Numbered from the stretch's first letter, positions 9,183 through 18,009 are shown. The stretch: 64,000 nt of DNA from Fibrobacter sp. UWB16 (GCF_900215325.1 NZ_OCMS01000001.1:434001-498000); one strand, 5' to 3'. The notes: a model not told the origin generated them from the sequence alone. Made by a program: numbers and translations.

Positions 9183-9237
9183 TAGGCTATAAACTATGAG
9201 GTCGGGGCTTCGCCCCTTTGAGGTCTGAACTTGTGAT

Positions 9238-9288
9238 TGTCATGCCCGTCCCGGAACTCGTCCGGGATGACAGACGGACATCTCCTTT
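9238..9288. repeat. Dispersed palindromic element (GTCAT ... ATCTCC)
   Basis: TGTCATGCCCGTCCCGGAAC, then TCGTCCGGGATGACAG, ending in CATCTCC. Stem GTCCCGGA/TCCGGGA(T)GAC. It lies in the leader of the TIGR02147 gene. A near-identical copy lies just upstream of the acetylesterase gene at 11429-11475. Confidence 0.7.
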
Positions 9289-9311
9289 TATCAGAAAGAG
9301 TTACTAATAGT

Positions 9312-9340
9312 AATATACATTATTGTCCACAGTTTTGCAA
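9312..9340 (-). promoter_or_regulatory. Promoter of the TIGR02147 gene
   Basis: On the minus strand, TTGCAA (9340-9335) and TATATT (9317-9312) are separated by 17 bp. This predicts a leader of roughly 120 nt before the ATG at 9182. Two GTCCACA heptamers (plus-strand reading) at about 9325-9331 and 9348-9354 overlap and precede the spacer; the same heptamer occurs twice in the PL11 promoter region. Confidence 0.55.
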
Positions 9341-9406
9341 ATTTTATGTCCACATTATGTTATAAAAAAAATGTGTTATTTTTTTGAAAAATCTAAAAAA
9401 GTTCAT

Positions 9407-9442
9407 TTTTTACGTGAAAAATATCGAATTATCAGATTTTCT
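9407..9442. promoter_or_regulatory. TACGTGA inverted repeat, short spacer
   Basis: Perfect 11-bp arms TTTTTACGTGA (9407-9417) and TCACGTAAAAA (9432-9442) with a 14-nt spacer. It lies about 70 bp upstream of the -35 proposed for the TIGR02147 gene and may be an operator. A second copy with the same TACGTGA core lies at 9598-9637. Confidence 0.5.
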
Positions 9443-9552
9443 CACGTAAAAATTCAGACAAACTTATTAAAAATTCAGCAAAAAGTATCTTTTGCCACCT
9501 TTTAGACAGTGTTTTAAGCTTTAAAAGCTCAAAATTTTTCATTTTAAAGCAA

Positions 9553-9576
9553 AAATCCGCATTCAAGCGGATTTTA
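9553..9576 (-). terminator. Terminator-like hairpin after CE12 gene
   Basis: AAAATCCGC and GCGGATTTT form a 9-bp stem around a 6-nt loop, with T-rich sequence following on the minus strand. It is placed to end the transcript of the acetylesterase gene that stops at 9666. Confidence 0.55.
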
Positions 9577-9597
9577 ACTACATACAACATCAAAATT

Positions 9598-9637
9598 TTA
9601 CGTGAATATCAAGCTTATTTTGAAGATATTCACGTAA
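9598..9637. promoter_or_regulatory. TACGTGA inverted repeat, long spacer
   Basis: Perfect 13-bp arms TTACGTGAATATC (9598-9610) and GATATTCACGTAA (9625-9637) around 14 nt. Measured between the TACGTGA cores, the spacer is 24 bp against 14 bp in the copy at 9407-9442. The difference is one helical turn. Confidence 0.5.
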
Positions 9638-9665
9638 TATCCAACTAAAAATGGAATTTTCGTTT

Positions 9666-11414
9666 TTAATAGCGGAAGTAGTTGCCTTTGGGGAGGTTTC
9701 GCAAATCCGACTGATTGCGAACATTTTGCACTTTTTGGCCAAGCGCATTGACCGTAAAGCCTTTTGTACGCGGTTGCGCAGCAAGCTTTTTGCCAACAAG
9801 CGCTGTAGTCTGCTTATTCTTCTCGCGAACAGCCTTGCAACCGGTACGATAAACATCCTTCATATCAAACGCAATCATGTCGATATTCGGGCCGCCATCT
9901 GCCGTCGCCGACTGTAAAATCACTTTGAAGTCCAAGGCATCCACCCAGACGTTGTCGATATAGACCGTATCCCACTTGTCCCAGCTTCCGGTGGACTTGA
10001 ATGTCACATCGTAGGTGCCATTATCTACCGTAACCTTCATATCGCGATTAGCGCTTCCCGAAAACGAATAGCGGATCATCACACGTGCCTTTTCTGCAGA
10101 CTGGTCCGAAGTCACCATGTACGTGGCCTTGCTGTAGGCAGAATTATCAAGATTGAAGAAACCGCCGCCAGTATAGCCTTCATGATTCTTTTCAGTCCAG
10201 CCATCTCCAAATTCAGGTTCCGCCATGTCAATCACTGACGGCCAAGCGTCCGTACCAGCCTTGAGCGAGCACAGAGCTTCGTCAAGTTCCTTGACTTCCA
10301 CTTCACCGCTTGAACTGCTAGAACCGCCACCAGGACCTTCTTCGTAAGAATCTTCCGAAGCATGAGAAATCGGCGTGCAAGCGGCACCGCCCTTGAACAT
10401 CGCCGTGTATGTGATGTCACGGGCCTTCGTCTTGAAGCCATAATAAATCATGTTCTTCGAAACTTCGTTGCAGTCATCATCGACCCACTTTTCAAACGTC
10501 TGGCCGTTTGGCGTCACGCGGAGCGTCATCGGGGAACCCGCCGGGAAATACTGCGTCTGCGTAATGAGGCCGTTGTAATTCGAGAGGTTCGTCTTGACCT
10601 TGATGGTATAACGCTTCTTAATTGCAGACACAAGCGTCGTAAGCGCAGCCTTTGCATCGGCAGAGAGGTTCGTGTTGGACTTGAGATTATCTGCAAGCTC
10701 TTCGCAAATCATCTGGGCGTGGCCCATCGAGCCCATTTCCTGGAAGTGCGTCGTACCATCGTTCACTCCATCAGGGAAATTCGGGTATTCACCCTTTTCC
10801 AGCTTTTTGTAGAGATAGCGGGTCACATAATCGCCCATACCTTTGTACGTATTGTTATACGTGTTGTACGACTTCATGTTCAAATCGACAAACGGAATCT
10901 TGTTGTTCTTGGCAACCGTCTGCATCATGCCGCGGGCATCGTAGTTGTTAGAGCCCGTCGAGAACACGTTGCGGCTACCGTTCAAGTTCATCGGAGAGAC
11001 GAGGACGACATTGGCGCCCTTGCCCTTGCCAGCATCGACATACTGTTGGATGAATCCAGAGAACTTCGACGGCTCCACATAACGCGCGGCCTTTGAATAG
11101 TCGCGGTCATTATGGCCAAATTGCACAAAGAGGTAGTCGCCCTTTTGGAGCTTTCCCTTGACCTCGTCCAAGCGGCCTTCTTCGATAAACGTTCTAGAGC
11201 TACGGCCACCGATTGCATAGTTAAGGACTTTCACACGGGAGGCGTCAAAGAAATGCCCAAGCACCTGGCCCCAGCCCGTTTGCGGATAGACGTTATCCTT
11301 ATACGTCTGCACGGTCGAATCGCCCACCACGTAAATCGAAAAACTGGTGGAATCGCTTACAGCGACACCTGTGAAAACAGCGGCAGCAAAAAAGAATTTT
11401 ATAAACTTATTCAT
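9666..11414 (-). CDS. CE12-type rhamnogalacturonan acetylesterase with CBM35-like domain
   Basis: A 582-residue secreted esterase. ATG 11414 has AAAGGAAT upstream and starts the signal peptide. SGNH blocks are visible in order: VVGDSTVQTY (nucleophile Ser, about residue 30), GGRSSR, FGHND, and DGTTHF with the catalytic Asp/His pair near residue 230. Residues about 265-345 form a bacterial-repeat type domain (FEKWVDDDCN). After a Ser/Gly linker, residues about 400-530 are a CBM35/CBM6-like module (GWTEKNHEGYTGGGFFNLDN). A short C-terminal tail, VNALGQKVQN ... LPKGNYF, resembles a sorting tail. It would remove acetyl groups from rhamnogalacturonan I, assisting the PL11 lyase encoded upstream in the same orientation. 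Confidence 0.88.
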   Translation of the reverse strand: MNKFIKFFFAAAVFTGVAVSDSTSFSIYVVGDSTVQTYKDNVYPQTGWGQVLGHFFDASRVKVLNYAIGGRSSRTFIEEGRLDEVKGKLQKGDYLFVQFGHNDRDYSKAARYVEPSKFSGFIQQYVDAGKGKGANVVLVSPMNLNGSRNVFSTGSNNYDARGMMQTVAKNNKIPFVDLNMKSYNTYNNTYKGMGDYVTRYLYKKLEKGEYPNFPDGVNDGTTHFQEMGSMGHAQMICEELADNLKSNTNLSADAKAALTTLVSAIKKRYTIKVKTNLSNYNGLITQTQYFPAGSPMTLRVTPNGQTFEKWVDDDCNEVSKNMIYYGFKTKARDITYTAMFKGGAACTPISHASEDSYEEGPGGGSSSSSGEVEVKELDEALCSLKAGTDAWPSVIDMAEPEFGDGWTEKNHEGYTGGGFFNLDNSAYSKATYMVTSDQSAEKARVMIRYSFSGSANRDMKVTVDNGTYDVTFKSTGSWDKWDTVYIDNVWVDALDFKVILQSATADGGPNIDMIAFDMKDVYRTGCKAVREKNKQTTALVGKKLAAQPRTKGFTVNALGQKVQNVRNQSDLRNLPKGNYFRY

Positions 11415-11428
11415 AGTAATTCCTTTAT

Positions 11429-11475
11429 TGTCATGCCCGTCCCGGAACAAGTCCGGGATGACAGTCGAGCATCTC
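11429..11475. repeat. Dispersed palindromic element (GTCAT ... ATCTCC)
   Basis: TGTCATGCCCGTCCCGGAAC, then AAGTCCGGGATGACAG, then CATCTCC. Nearly identical to the copy at 9238-9288. It sits between the two acetylesterase genes, immediately upstream of a Shine-Dalgarno sequence. Confidence 0.7.
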
Positions 11476-11492
11476 CATCTTGTATTTTGAAA

Positions 11493-11520
11493 GGTGATCC
11501 CCGCCTACGCGGGGATGACA
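11493..11520. repeat. Dispersed palindromic element, GATCCCCGC/GCGGGGATGACA type
   Basis: GTGATCCCCGCCTACGCGGG then GATGACA: a perfect ATCCCCGC/GCGGGGAT stem around CTAC or a shorter loop. It lies 18 nt from the copy at 11429-11475, so two families are side by side in a 113-bp gap. Confidence 0.7.
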
Positions 11521-11527
11521 AAAAACA

Positions 11528-13387
11528 CTACCTTACCTTTGCCCAAGTCGCAACAAGCTTTTCACGACCCTGGCGAACGACAACGCGGTAAACTCCGTTT
11601 GTACGCACGAGAGAAAACATATCCACCTCGCCCGCCAAAACAGCCTTACGCACGACAAGACTTCCGCTCATATCGAACACGCTTATGTCAGCACGTTCCG
11701 GAAGCAAAAGCTTATCGCCAAGGAGCTTTGCTCTAGCCGCCATCTTGATACCTTGCAGCGATGTCGTAATTGAATCCTTAGCATCCTTGCAATCCACACC
11801 AACACGGCAGACACCATCTAGGTTAAAGCCAAACGCATCAAGGTTCGGAGCACCATCAGAAGTCACCGACATAAACTTGAGTTCGGCTTCGCCCTGCGGC
11901 GCATCCATCACAACGTAAGCGGTATCCCACTTGTCCCAGCCACCTGTCGGAGGGGCGCTCAAATAGTAGTCGTGGTCAAGGTAGGCATTGAACATACGGT
12001 CTGTAGAACCGCCATTGGCGTAACGCACAGCAAGCGTCACGTAGCCTGCACCGGGGAACTTCACCTTGTAACTTGCAAACGACACGTTCGTGTTATCCAA
12101 GTTGAAATAGCCATCGCCAATATAGCCAGTCCATTCCGTTTGGGTCCAGCCAATTCCTGCAGTATCCGGCTTACTTGCGTCAAAGAATTTCTTGATATCC
12201 TTATCCACCTTGGTTTCTGTTTCTTCACTGCCATCAATCGGCGTGAACGGTTCAAACGTCACATCGTCAAGGCTCTTCGGAGTCGTTGTCGGGAATGCGG
12301 TCAAAGCCTTGCCATCGCCCGTGTACTTCTGAGCGGTACCGCCTTCATACACTGCAGTGAACTGAGTCGATGCAGAACCCATGACAAACGTGTGGATGTA
12401 CGGAGACTTTACATTGGAGCGGCTCGGGGCGCCGACCTTGTTGCCGTTACCATCATACCAGCCCAAGAACTTTTTGCCGGACTTCGGAATTGTCTTGAGC
12501 ATAACCGTCATGCCCTTCGGGTAGTAAGCGCTAAGAGAAGTCGCTTCGGCAGCGCCTTCCGGGCTCACCTTGACATCTACCTGGTACATAGGCGCCATGT
12601 AATCGCCAAGTTTTTTCACAATCGGATCCTTGTGGGCGCGCATCTGTTCTGTAATGATACGTCCAAAGGCATTCGCACCGTTCATCTGTAAATGCACCTG
12701 GTCCGTCTGGTCACTGCCCAAGTTGCTATATTCAGATTTTGTAGCATAGTTGAAGATAAACTGAGCCGAATAACGTTCGCCCACAGAAATCATGTAGTTC
12801 GCGACCATTTCGCTCATATCGATAAACGGAACGTTCAATTCCGTTGCAAGGCTCTGGTTAAGAGCCGGGTAGCCACGATAGCTGTTATGGATCTGCGTTG
12901 GAGAATCATAGTACAAGCGACGAATCGGGCTCATGATAATCGGATAAGCGCCTTTCGCCCTGACATCGCTCACAAGCTTTTTCATGTTGGAGGCAAAGAA
13001 GTCTTCCGTGCTGTAGTTCACATCGTTAATACCGAACTGGACAACGACATAGTCGCCAGCCTGCAACTTGTCCGCAATGCAACCACCATTGGAGCAGCCC
13101 TTCTTAAAGAACATGTCGTAATAGCCGACCGCGGTGTTACCCTTTTTGTCCTTACCGCCGCCACCAAGCGACATGCCGCCCTGTCCACGGTTCACCACTG
13201 CCGCCTTGTTTACATCGAACCAGTAATGAAAATCCTGGCCCTGGCCCTGTTTGGGATAATAACCATCAGCCCAGTCCTGCATGGTGGAATCGCCAAGCAT
13301 ATAAATTGTAACCTTAGCCATTGCAAGTGGAGCCGCAATCATCGAAGTCGCAACAACGCCCTGCCAAAACTTAGAAAACATACCCAT
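11528..13387 (-). CDS. Second CE12-type acetylesterase with CBM35-like domain
   Basis: A 619-residue secreted SGNH esterase, same architecture as its downstream neighbour. ATG 13387 (MGMFSK) is chosen because AGAGG lies 7 nt upstream. Blocks: YMLGDSTMQDW with the nucleophile, RGQGGMS, FGINDVNY, and DQVHLQMNG carrying the catalytic Asp/His. A Cys pair (GCSNGGC) lies between. A repeat-type domain (FLGWYDGNGNKV) is followed by a CBM35/6-like domain (GYIGDGYFNLDNTNVSFASY) and a C-terminal ISVFDMSGSLVV tail. Likely acts on acetylated pectin outside the cell. It begins 60 nt after the PL11 stop, consistent with an operon; two palindromic elements separate it from the next gene. Confidence 0.86.
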   Translation of the reverse strand: MGMFSKFWQGVVATSMIAAPLAMAKVTIYMLGDSTMQDWADGYYPKQGQGQDFHYWFDVNKAAVVNRGQGGMSLGGGGKDKKGNTAVGYYDMFFKKGCSNGGCIADKLQAGDYVVVQFGINDVNYSTEDFFASNMKKLVSDVRAKGAYPIIMSPIRRLYYDSPTQIHNSYRGYPALNQSLATELNVPFIDMSEMVANYMISVGERYSAQFIFNYATKSEYSNLGSDQTDQVHLQMNGANAFGRIITEQMRAHKDPIVKKLGDYMAPMYQVDVKVSPEGAAEATSLSAYYPKGMTVMLKTIPKSGKKFLGWYDGNGNKVGAPSRSNVKSPYIHTFVMGSASTQFTAVYEGGTAQKYTGDGKALTAFPTTTPKSLDDVTFEPFTPIDGSEETETKVDKDIKKFFDASKPDTAGIGWTQTEWTGYIGDGYFNLDNTNVSFASYKVKFPGAGYVTLAVRYANGGSTDRMFNAYLDHDYYLSAPPTGGWDKWDTAYVVMDAPQGEAELKFMSVTSDGAPNLDAFGFNLDGVCRVGVDCKDAKDSITTSLQGIKMAARAKLLGDKLLLPERADISVFDMSGSLVVRKAVLAGEVDMFSLVRTNGVYRVVVRQGREKLVATWAKVR

Positions 13388-13446
13388 CTGAAAACCTCTT
13401 AAAAAATCCCAAAAGCTTCCGAGAGCAACTCCCGGAAGCACACAAG

Positions 13447-16071
13447 TTATTTTGCGGCCTTACGCAAGCTCTTCGAAATCACGCGACCGTTCAATTTCAC
13501 AACCATCATGTAAGCACCACGCGGGAGCATTTCGCGGTCAAACATCACCTTAGACGTTCCGGCAGTCACATTGCGGGAGATTCCGCCAACGAGCTTACCT
13601 GTCACATCAAAGGCATAGATTTCAGCAAGGCCAGCCTCGCGAGTCTTGAGGATACCCGTCACCGGATTATACACATTCGGCATAAACGTCTGAGAAGCCG
13701 CAATCGTCGTTTTCTGCGTACCATCATAAAGTTCCACGTCATCAATACCGAACGTAAACAAGTCGATATTTGGGCCACCATCACTTGTCATCGAAGAGAG
13801 CTTAAGCGTATTCACACCTGCCTTCAGCGTCACATCAATATTCGCTTCTTTATACGTCGTCCAGCCTGTAGCCGGGAAACTTACAGTTCCCACGGACTTA
13901 CCGTTCATAGTGAGGGCCATGTTACGGCCGCTCGTTCCGCCATTTGCAAAGCGGATCGTAAGCGTTGTCTTGGCTTCTTTCTGCGAGAAGATTTCCCAGA
14001 TGGCATAGCTAGCAAGCGTATTTTCGAAGTTGTAATAGCCATTTTTGAGGTAACCTTCGTTATCCTTTTCGGTCCAGCCAGCACCTTCCTTCGGCTTCGA
14101 GGCATCCAAGATGGACTCGCCATCGTTCACGACAGGAGTCGTATCAACCGGGACTTCAACACTTTCGCCAACGACATAAATATCCGGCTGCTTGAGAGAC
14201 TTGACCATGTCCGGCATGTAGTAGCCCACATGCGGCGGCTGGTTGTAGGCCGTATTTTCGGAGGCAACCGCAGTACGGTACGTGGCGTCGTGCATCAAGG
14301 TATAGACGCGATGCGGGCTTGTAACCGGAGTGGCAATGATATAAATCGTCGTCGGATCCTTTTCAGAGCGCACAACGAGTTCTTCACGCCAGTCACCAAA
14401 CAAGTCTGCAATAAGGCTCGGAGTATTCTTGGTGCCATTGCAACCCGTTACACCAAGCGCGGCCGGACCGTCAAAATAAGTTTCGGACTTCTTGTCGATG
14501 GAGTTAAACTTTGTTACAAAAGCACCGTCCAAAAGCTCATCGTATTCATCACCGTCAAAATAAATACGGAAATTCTGAGACACTGCAGGCGTTCCAATGA
14601 GCTTACCCTTAGCGGTTTTCATTCCACCACCCTTGCTAGACCACATCTCGTAACCGCGATGGGTAGAATCTACGTCAGCAGCCATGCCGCGTCCGTTATC
14701 TACGCCAGGGTTCGGCTGAGCCGTTCCCCAGATAATCGTACCATCATGGGCACGTAATTCATCAGTGTACTTAGCATCCTTATGTTCGTGTACGTCCCAG
14801 GATTCAAGCCCCGGATGGTCCGGATCCAAATCACCGATATGGTGAGCGTCGCCATGGCCAAGACCAGTGCGGTAGCGCAAAGTACCATCATGGTTCAAGG
14901 CTGCAGCACCGAAGAATACCTCATCATAGCCGTCGCCATCAAGGTCAGCCGCCTGAAGACTGTGGTTTCCTTCGCCATAGAGACCCTTGCCCGGGTCTTC
15001 AGACTTGTGGTACCAGCGTTGCTTCAATGTTTTGCCATCAAAATCATACGCAACCACATAAGCAGACGTGTAATAACCACGTGCAAAAATTGCACTCGGA
15101 TGGACGCCATCCAAGTAGCCTGTCGCAGCCAGGTAGCGTTCGCAACGGTTACCGTAGTTGTCGCCCCAGTAGCCCTTGCCATCCTTGCCCTTCACATGCT
15201 GGTTGATGTCTCGACTAGGCACAAAATCAATCGTCGAAACCGCAGCGCCATCAGCACCGCGGAAAACGGTCAAGTATTCCGGTCCCTTGAGCACAAGGCC
15301 GTTGCCGTCACGGTAATCCTTGGACTTGTCGCCAATCGCCTTGCCTGTTCCGTCGATTGTACCGTCGGCGGTCTTCACAATCATTTCCGCCTTGCCGTCG
15401 CCATCGTAGTCAAAGACCTGGAACTGCGTATAATGAGCACCCGCACGGATGTTCTTGCCAAGGTCAATGCGCCACAGGCGCTTGCCGTCGAGCTTGTAGG
15501 CATCGATAAACACCGTACCCGTATAACCCGTTTGCGAGTTATCGTGTGCGTTAGACGGATCCCACTTCAAAATCAATTCGTATTCGCCGTCGCCATCGAG
15601 GTCGGCAGTACTCATATCGTTCGGAACGTAAGTGCACTTTTCACCGTTCGGCATCGTCTGAGCAGCAGGAACTTCAAGTTTAATCGTCTTGTAGGGGAAG
15701 GAATTTCCGCTGTTCGAGACCGTCTTATCCAAAACGAGAGACAGACCAATCTGGGACTGTTCTTTACCATCGACAACGGCAGCCACCGTGTACTTGGAGG
15801 TCGTTGCGCCCGCAGCATCAAGGTAGCTCGTGCCGGCAGACTTACCAACCGAGGCAATCTTCTTTCCATCACGATAGAGGACAAATTCCGTCGCCGGGTC
15901 GTCGGTGCCCAACAAGCGCCAACTGACAAGCATTCCCTTGCCCACGTTTGACGCGACAAGGCCGCGCGTCAAGTTTTCCATCTGACGCGGCGCAGCAAAA
16001 GATGGAACAGCAAGCCCTGCAGCAAGCGCAGAACTTACAAGAATAGACTTGAAATTACGATTGGATCCCAT
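13447..16071 (-). CDS. PL11 rhamnogalacturonan lyase with CBM35-like domain
   Basis: An 874-residue secreted lyase. ATG 16071 has AGGAGC 8 nt upstream and starts a clear signal peptide. The catalytic part (residues about 30-640) matches PL11: repeated calcium-binding DLDGDGEYEL, DYDGDGKAEM and DLDGDGYDEV motifs, GNHSLQAADL, LFGDWREELVVR, YNQPPHVGYY. Then comes a CBM35/6-like domain (GAGWTEKDNEGYLKNGYYNF) also present in both esterases downstream, and a C-terminal IYAFDVTGKLVG segment resembling type IX secretion tails. It would cleave rhamnogalacturonan I by beta-elimination. It is the first gene of the leftward pectin locus, and its promoter region is described at 16117-16210. Confidence 0.92.
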   Translation of the reverse strand: MGSNRNFKSILVSSALAAGLAVPSFAAPRQMENLTRGLVASNVGKGMLVSWRLLGTDDPATEFVLYRDGKKIASVGKSAGTSYLDAAGATTSKYTVAAVVDGKEQSQIGLSLVLDKTVSNSGNSFPYKTIKLEVPAAQTMPNGEKCTYVPNDMSTADLDGDGEYELILKWDPSNAHDNSQTGYTGTVFIDAYKLDGKRLWRIDLGKNIRAGAHYTQFQVFDYDGDGKAEMIVKTADGTIDGTGKAIGDKSKDYRDGNGLVLKGPEYLTVFRGADGAAVSTIDFVPSRDINQHVKGKDGKGYWGDNYGNRCERYLAATGYLDGVHPSAIFARGYYTSAYVVAYDFDGKTLKQRWYHKSEDPGKGLYGEGNHSLQAADLDGDGYDEVFFGAAALNHDGTLRYRTGLGHGDAHHIGDLDPDHPGLESWDVHEHKDAKYTDELRAHDGTIIWGTAQPNPGVDNGRGMAADVDSTHRGYEMWSSKGGGMKTAKGKLIGTPAVSQNFRIYFDGDEYDELLDGAFVTKFNSIDKKSETYFDGPAALGVTGCNGTKNTPSLIADLFGDWREELVVRSEKDPTTIYIIATPVTSPHRVYTLMHDATYRTAVASENTAYNQPPHVGYYMPDMVKSLKQPDIYVVGESVEVPVDTTPVVNDGESILDASKPKEGAGWTEKDNEGYLKNGYYNFENTLASYAIWEIFSQKEAKTTLTIRFANGGTSGRNMALTMNGKSVGTVSFPATGWTTYKEANIDVTLKAGVNTLKLSSMTSDGGPNIDLFTFGIDDVELYDGTQKTTIAASQTFMPNVYNPVTGILKTREAGLAEIYAFDVTGKLVGGISRNVTAGTSKVMFDREMLPRGAYMMVVKLNGRVISKSLRKAAK

Positions 16072-16116
16072 AACAACGCTCCTAACGGTGTAAAACCAAA
16101 CTCTTGTTTCTTTCAA

Positions 16117-16210
16117 ATATAATCTCTTTTCAATAAAAAGTCCACATTTTTTATTATACTTTTAACTTTCAAACGATAATTTGCTAGAAAAAGTCCACAA
16201 AAGGAATTTA
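16117..16210 (-). promoter_or_regulatory. Promoter region of the pectin locus with GTCCACA repeats
   Basis: The 12-mer AAAAAGTCCACA occurs at 16135-16146 and again at 16188-16199. On the minus strand, TGGACT from the first copy and TATATT are 17 bp apart, which could serve as -35 and -10; a TATAAT also lies near 16153-16158. The repeats therefore overlap a likely promoter and may bind a regulator. The rest of the 270-bp divergent gap to 16341 is AT-rich. Confidence 0.4.
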
Positions 16211-16341
16211 TTATTTGTCTACATTAGTAAACCTGTTTTTAGGAAATTTCGACCACAAAAAGTTCAGTTTTCGTAAAAAAACGAAACGAAACGCGCCAAA
16301 AGTTCTCGTAAGTCGTTCCTTTAACTATATTTAACACGAGT

Positions 16342-17307
16342 ATGCCGCATTGGTGGAAAAATTTTTCGTGGGAATGGCTGTTCGATCATATCGCAGCCCG
16401 TTCTCCGACATTTGTAAAAATCATGGTTGTCACCGGAAAGTCATTCCTGTACTATCACGGAATGACCCGTGCCGCATCTTTGACCTACACGACGCTCGTG
16501 GCAGTCGTTCCACTCCTCATCATGCTCACCTCCATCACTCTCGCTGTCGGGTTCGGTAACTTCATTTCGGACTACCTCCCCATCGTGATTGACATGCTCA
16601 ATCTGGACTGGCCGACCGAGCAAATCATGGACATCGTCGAAAATGCCGAGCACATTCCCATCAAAAAACTCGGATTTATCGGTGCAGGCGGTCTTTTTGT
16701 CACATTTATCCTCGCGTTCGGAAGCCTCGAAACGAACTTCAACGTTGTCTGGGAAAACAAGACTTCCAGAACTTTGATTCGCCAGATTAAGATTTACACG
16801 CCGTTCCTCCTCATTGGGGCTGCCGTGGTCGGCATGTTCGCAGGATTCGTGAACCATGTGCAGAACGTGCTCAAAGTCATCATTGTTGACGGATTCCACT
16901 TTTCGCCAGAAGTCATCAAGGCGCTCATCACCGTATTCTGGTACTCGGCATTCCACATCGCGGCTCTCCTCGTGATTTTCATTATGCTTTATGCGCTCCC
17001 GGCGCGCCCGGCAGGCCACAAGCCCTACACCCGCCGTAAGCTGTTCTTGGCGTCGATGCTCTCGACTTTGCTTTCTTGGCTTGCCATCAACATCTACGTG
17101 AAGATTCTGATGCTCATCCAAACGGCAATGGTCACGCGCATGTCCATTTTCTACGGATCACTCGCTTTTATTCCACTATTCCTCTTCTTGCTCTTTGGCG
17201 TCTGGTCCATCATTTTGTGCGGCAACAGTCTCGTGTGGACAATCTGCCACTGGCCAGCAGTCAGCGCAAAGAACTGGAGATGGGAAGGAAACACGGACGG
17301 ACTATGA
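16342..17307 (+). CDS. YihY/BrkB-family inner-membrane protein
   Basis: A 321-residue polytopic membrane protein of the YihY/BrkB family (formerly annotated as RNase BN). Six hydrophobic segments are visible, among them LTYTTLVAVVPLLIMLTSIT near residue 45, FIGAGGLFVTFILAFGSLE near 110, and FYGSLAFIPLFLFLLFGVW near 275. The family hallmark is the early YHGMTRAASLTYTTLVAVVP segment. Function is not established; some homologues affect virulence or ion transport. No Shine-Dalgarno is evident; TATATT lies 10 nt upstream, giving at most a very short leader. Its TGA stop overlaps the ATG of the next gene (ATGA). Confidence 0.88.
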   Translation: MPHWWKNFSWEWLFDHIAARSPTFVKIMVVTGKSFLYYHGMTRAASLTYTTLVAVVPLLIMLTSITLAVGFGNFISDYLPIVIDMLNLDWPTEQIMDIVENAEHIPIKKLGFIGAGGLFVTFILAFGSLETNFNVVWENKTSRTLIRQIKIYTPFLLIGAAVVGMFAGFVNHVQNVLKVIIVDGFHFSPEVIKALITVFWYSAFHIAALLVIFIMLYALPARPAGHKPYTRRKLFLASMLSTLLSWLAINIYVKILMLIQTAMVTRMSIFYGSLAFIPLFLFLLFGVWSIILCGNSLVWTICHWPAVSAKNWRWEGNTDGL

Positions 17308-17906
17308 AAACAAAACTTTTGACATCTCTCCTCATGGCGCTCTCGCTCGCCGTAAGTTCCCACGCAGAACTCCAGGGTTCCCAAGATTACGAACCGGGTA
17401 AATTGGATACATCGGGATGGAGCGCTCTTTTGGGCGTTAGCGGCGGCAACTCGTTGATTGCCCGCGATGGCACAATTTTCATGACTCTCCGCATCGGCCT
17501 CGTGCTGAATCCCTACATTAGCCTGGGTGCATACAGTTCATCGATCCTTAGCGACGTGCAAAACCCAAAGGTTCACCATTCTCAGATGATCGACTACCAT
17601 GCATTCGGTGCATTTGTCGAACCGGTCGTTTTCCGCGATGGTTTCTTTTCGATTTCGCTTCCCATGAGCATTGGCGGTGGTGAAGTCGATTTTATGGACA
17701 AGGGTGATGAAGACGGATTCAAGGCCGAAGACGCATTCTTTGTTGCTGACTTCGCCGCTCAATTCAACTTCCGCGTCACGAAACTTCTCGAAGTTTCCAT
17801 TGGCGGTGGCTACAGGCTGTTCGCCGGCATCGAAGAAAACAACCTCCAGAACAAGGATTTCCGCACTCCGTTTGGAGAACTGAGATTCACGTTTAAGGAA
17901 TTTTAG
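17304..17906 (+). CDS. Predicted outer-membrane beta-barrel protein
   Basis: A 200-residue protein starting at ATG 17304, inside the stop of the upstream gene, so the pair is translationally coupled. It has a signal peptide (LLTSLLMALSLAVSSHA). The mature part alternates hydrophobic and polar residues with Gly-rich turns (ALLGVSGGNSLIARDGTIFM, SISLPMSIGGGEVDFMD, EVSIGGGYRLF) and ends in Phe (FTFKEF), as in outer-membrane barrels. It is not assignable to a named family by eye. Coupling to a BrkB-type membrane protein suggests an envelope role. A terminator follows. Confidence 0.7.
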   Translation: MKTKLLTSLLMALSLAVSSHAELQGSQDYEPGKLDTSGWSALLGVSGGNSLIARDGTIFMTLRIGLVLNPYISLGAYSSSILSDVQNPKVHHSQMIDYHAFGAFVEPVVFRDGFFSISLPMSIGGGEVDFMDKGDEDGFKAEDAFFVADFAAQFNFRVTKLLEVSIGGGYRLFAGIEENNLQNKDFRTPFGELRFTFKEF

Positions 17907-17978
17907 TTCATCATCCCGAACACTAGCTCGTCATCCCGAGCAGCGCGAGGGAACCAGTAAAGATTCTAATGAAAAATG

Positions 17979-18009
17979 GCCCGGCAGAAGTGAACTGCGC
18001 GGGCTTTTT
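17979..18009 (+). terminator. Rho-independent terminator
   Basis: GCCCGGCAG pairs with CTGCGCGGGC (one bulge), followed by TTTTTC at 18005. It ends the BrkB/barrel operon. A palindromic fragment (ATCCCGA/TCATCCCGAGC) lies at 17912-17945 before it. Confidence 0.75.

Noticed and set aside
9407-9637. Attachment sites of an integrated element
   Set aside because: The TACGTGA repeats are inverted, not direct, no integrase gene is nearby, and the genes around fit one functional locus.
14782-15951. Plus-strand ORF of 389 codons opposite the PL11 gene
   Set aside because: The minus strand carries a complete PL11 lyase; the antisense translation shows no motifs and arises from codon usage.
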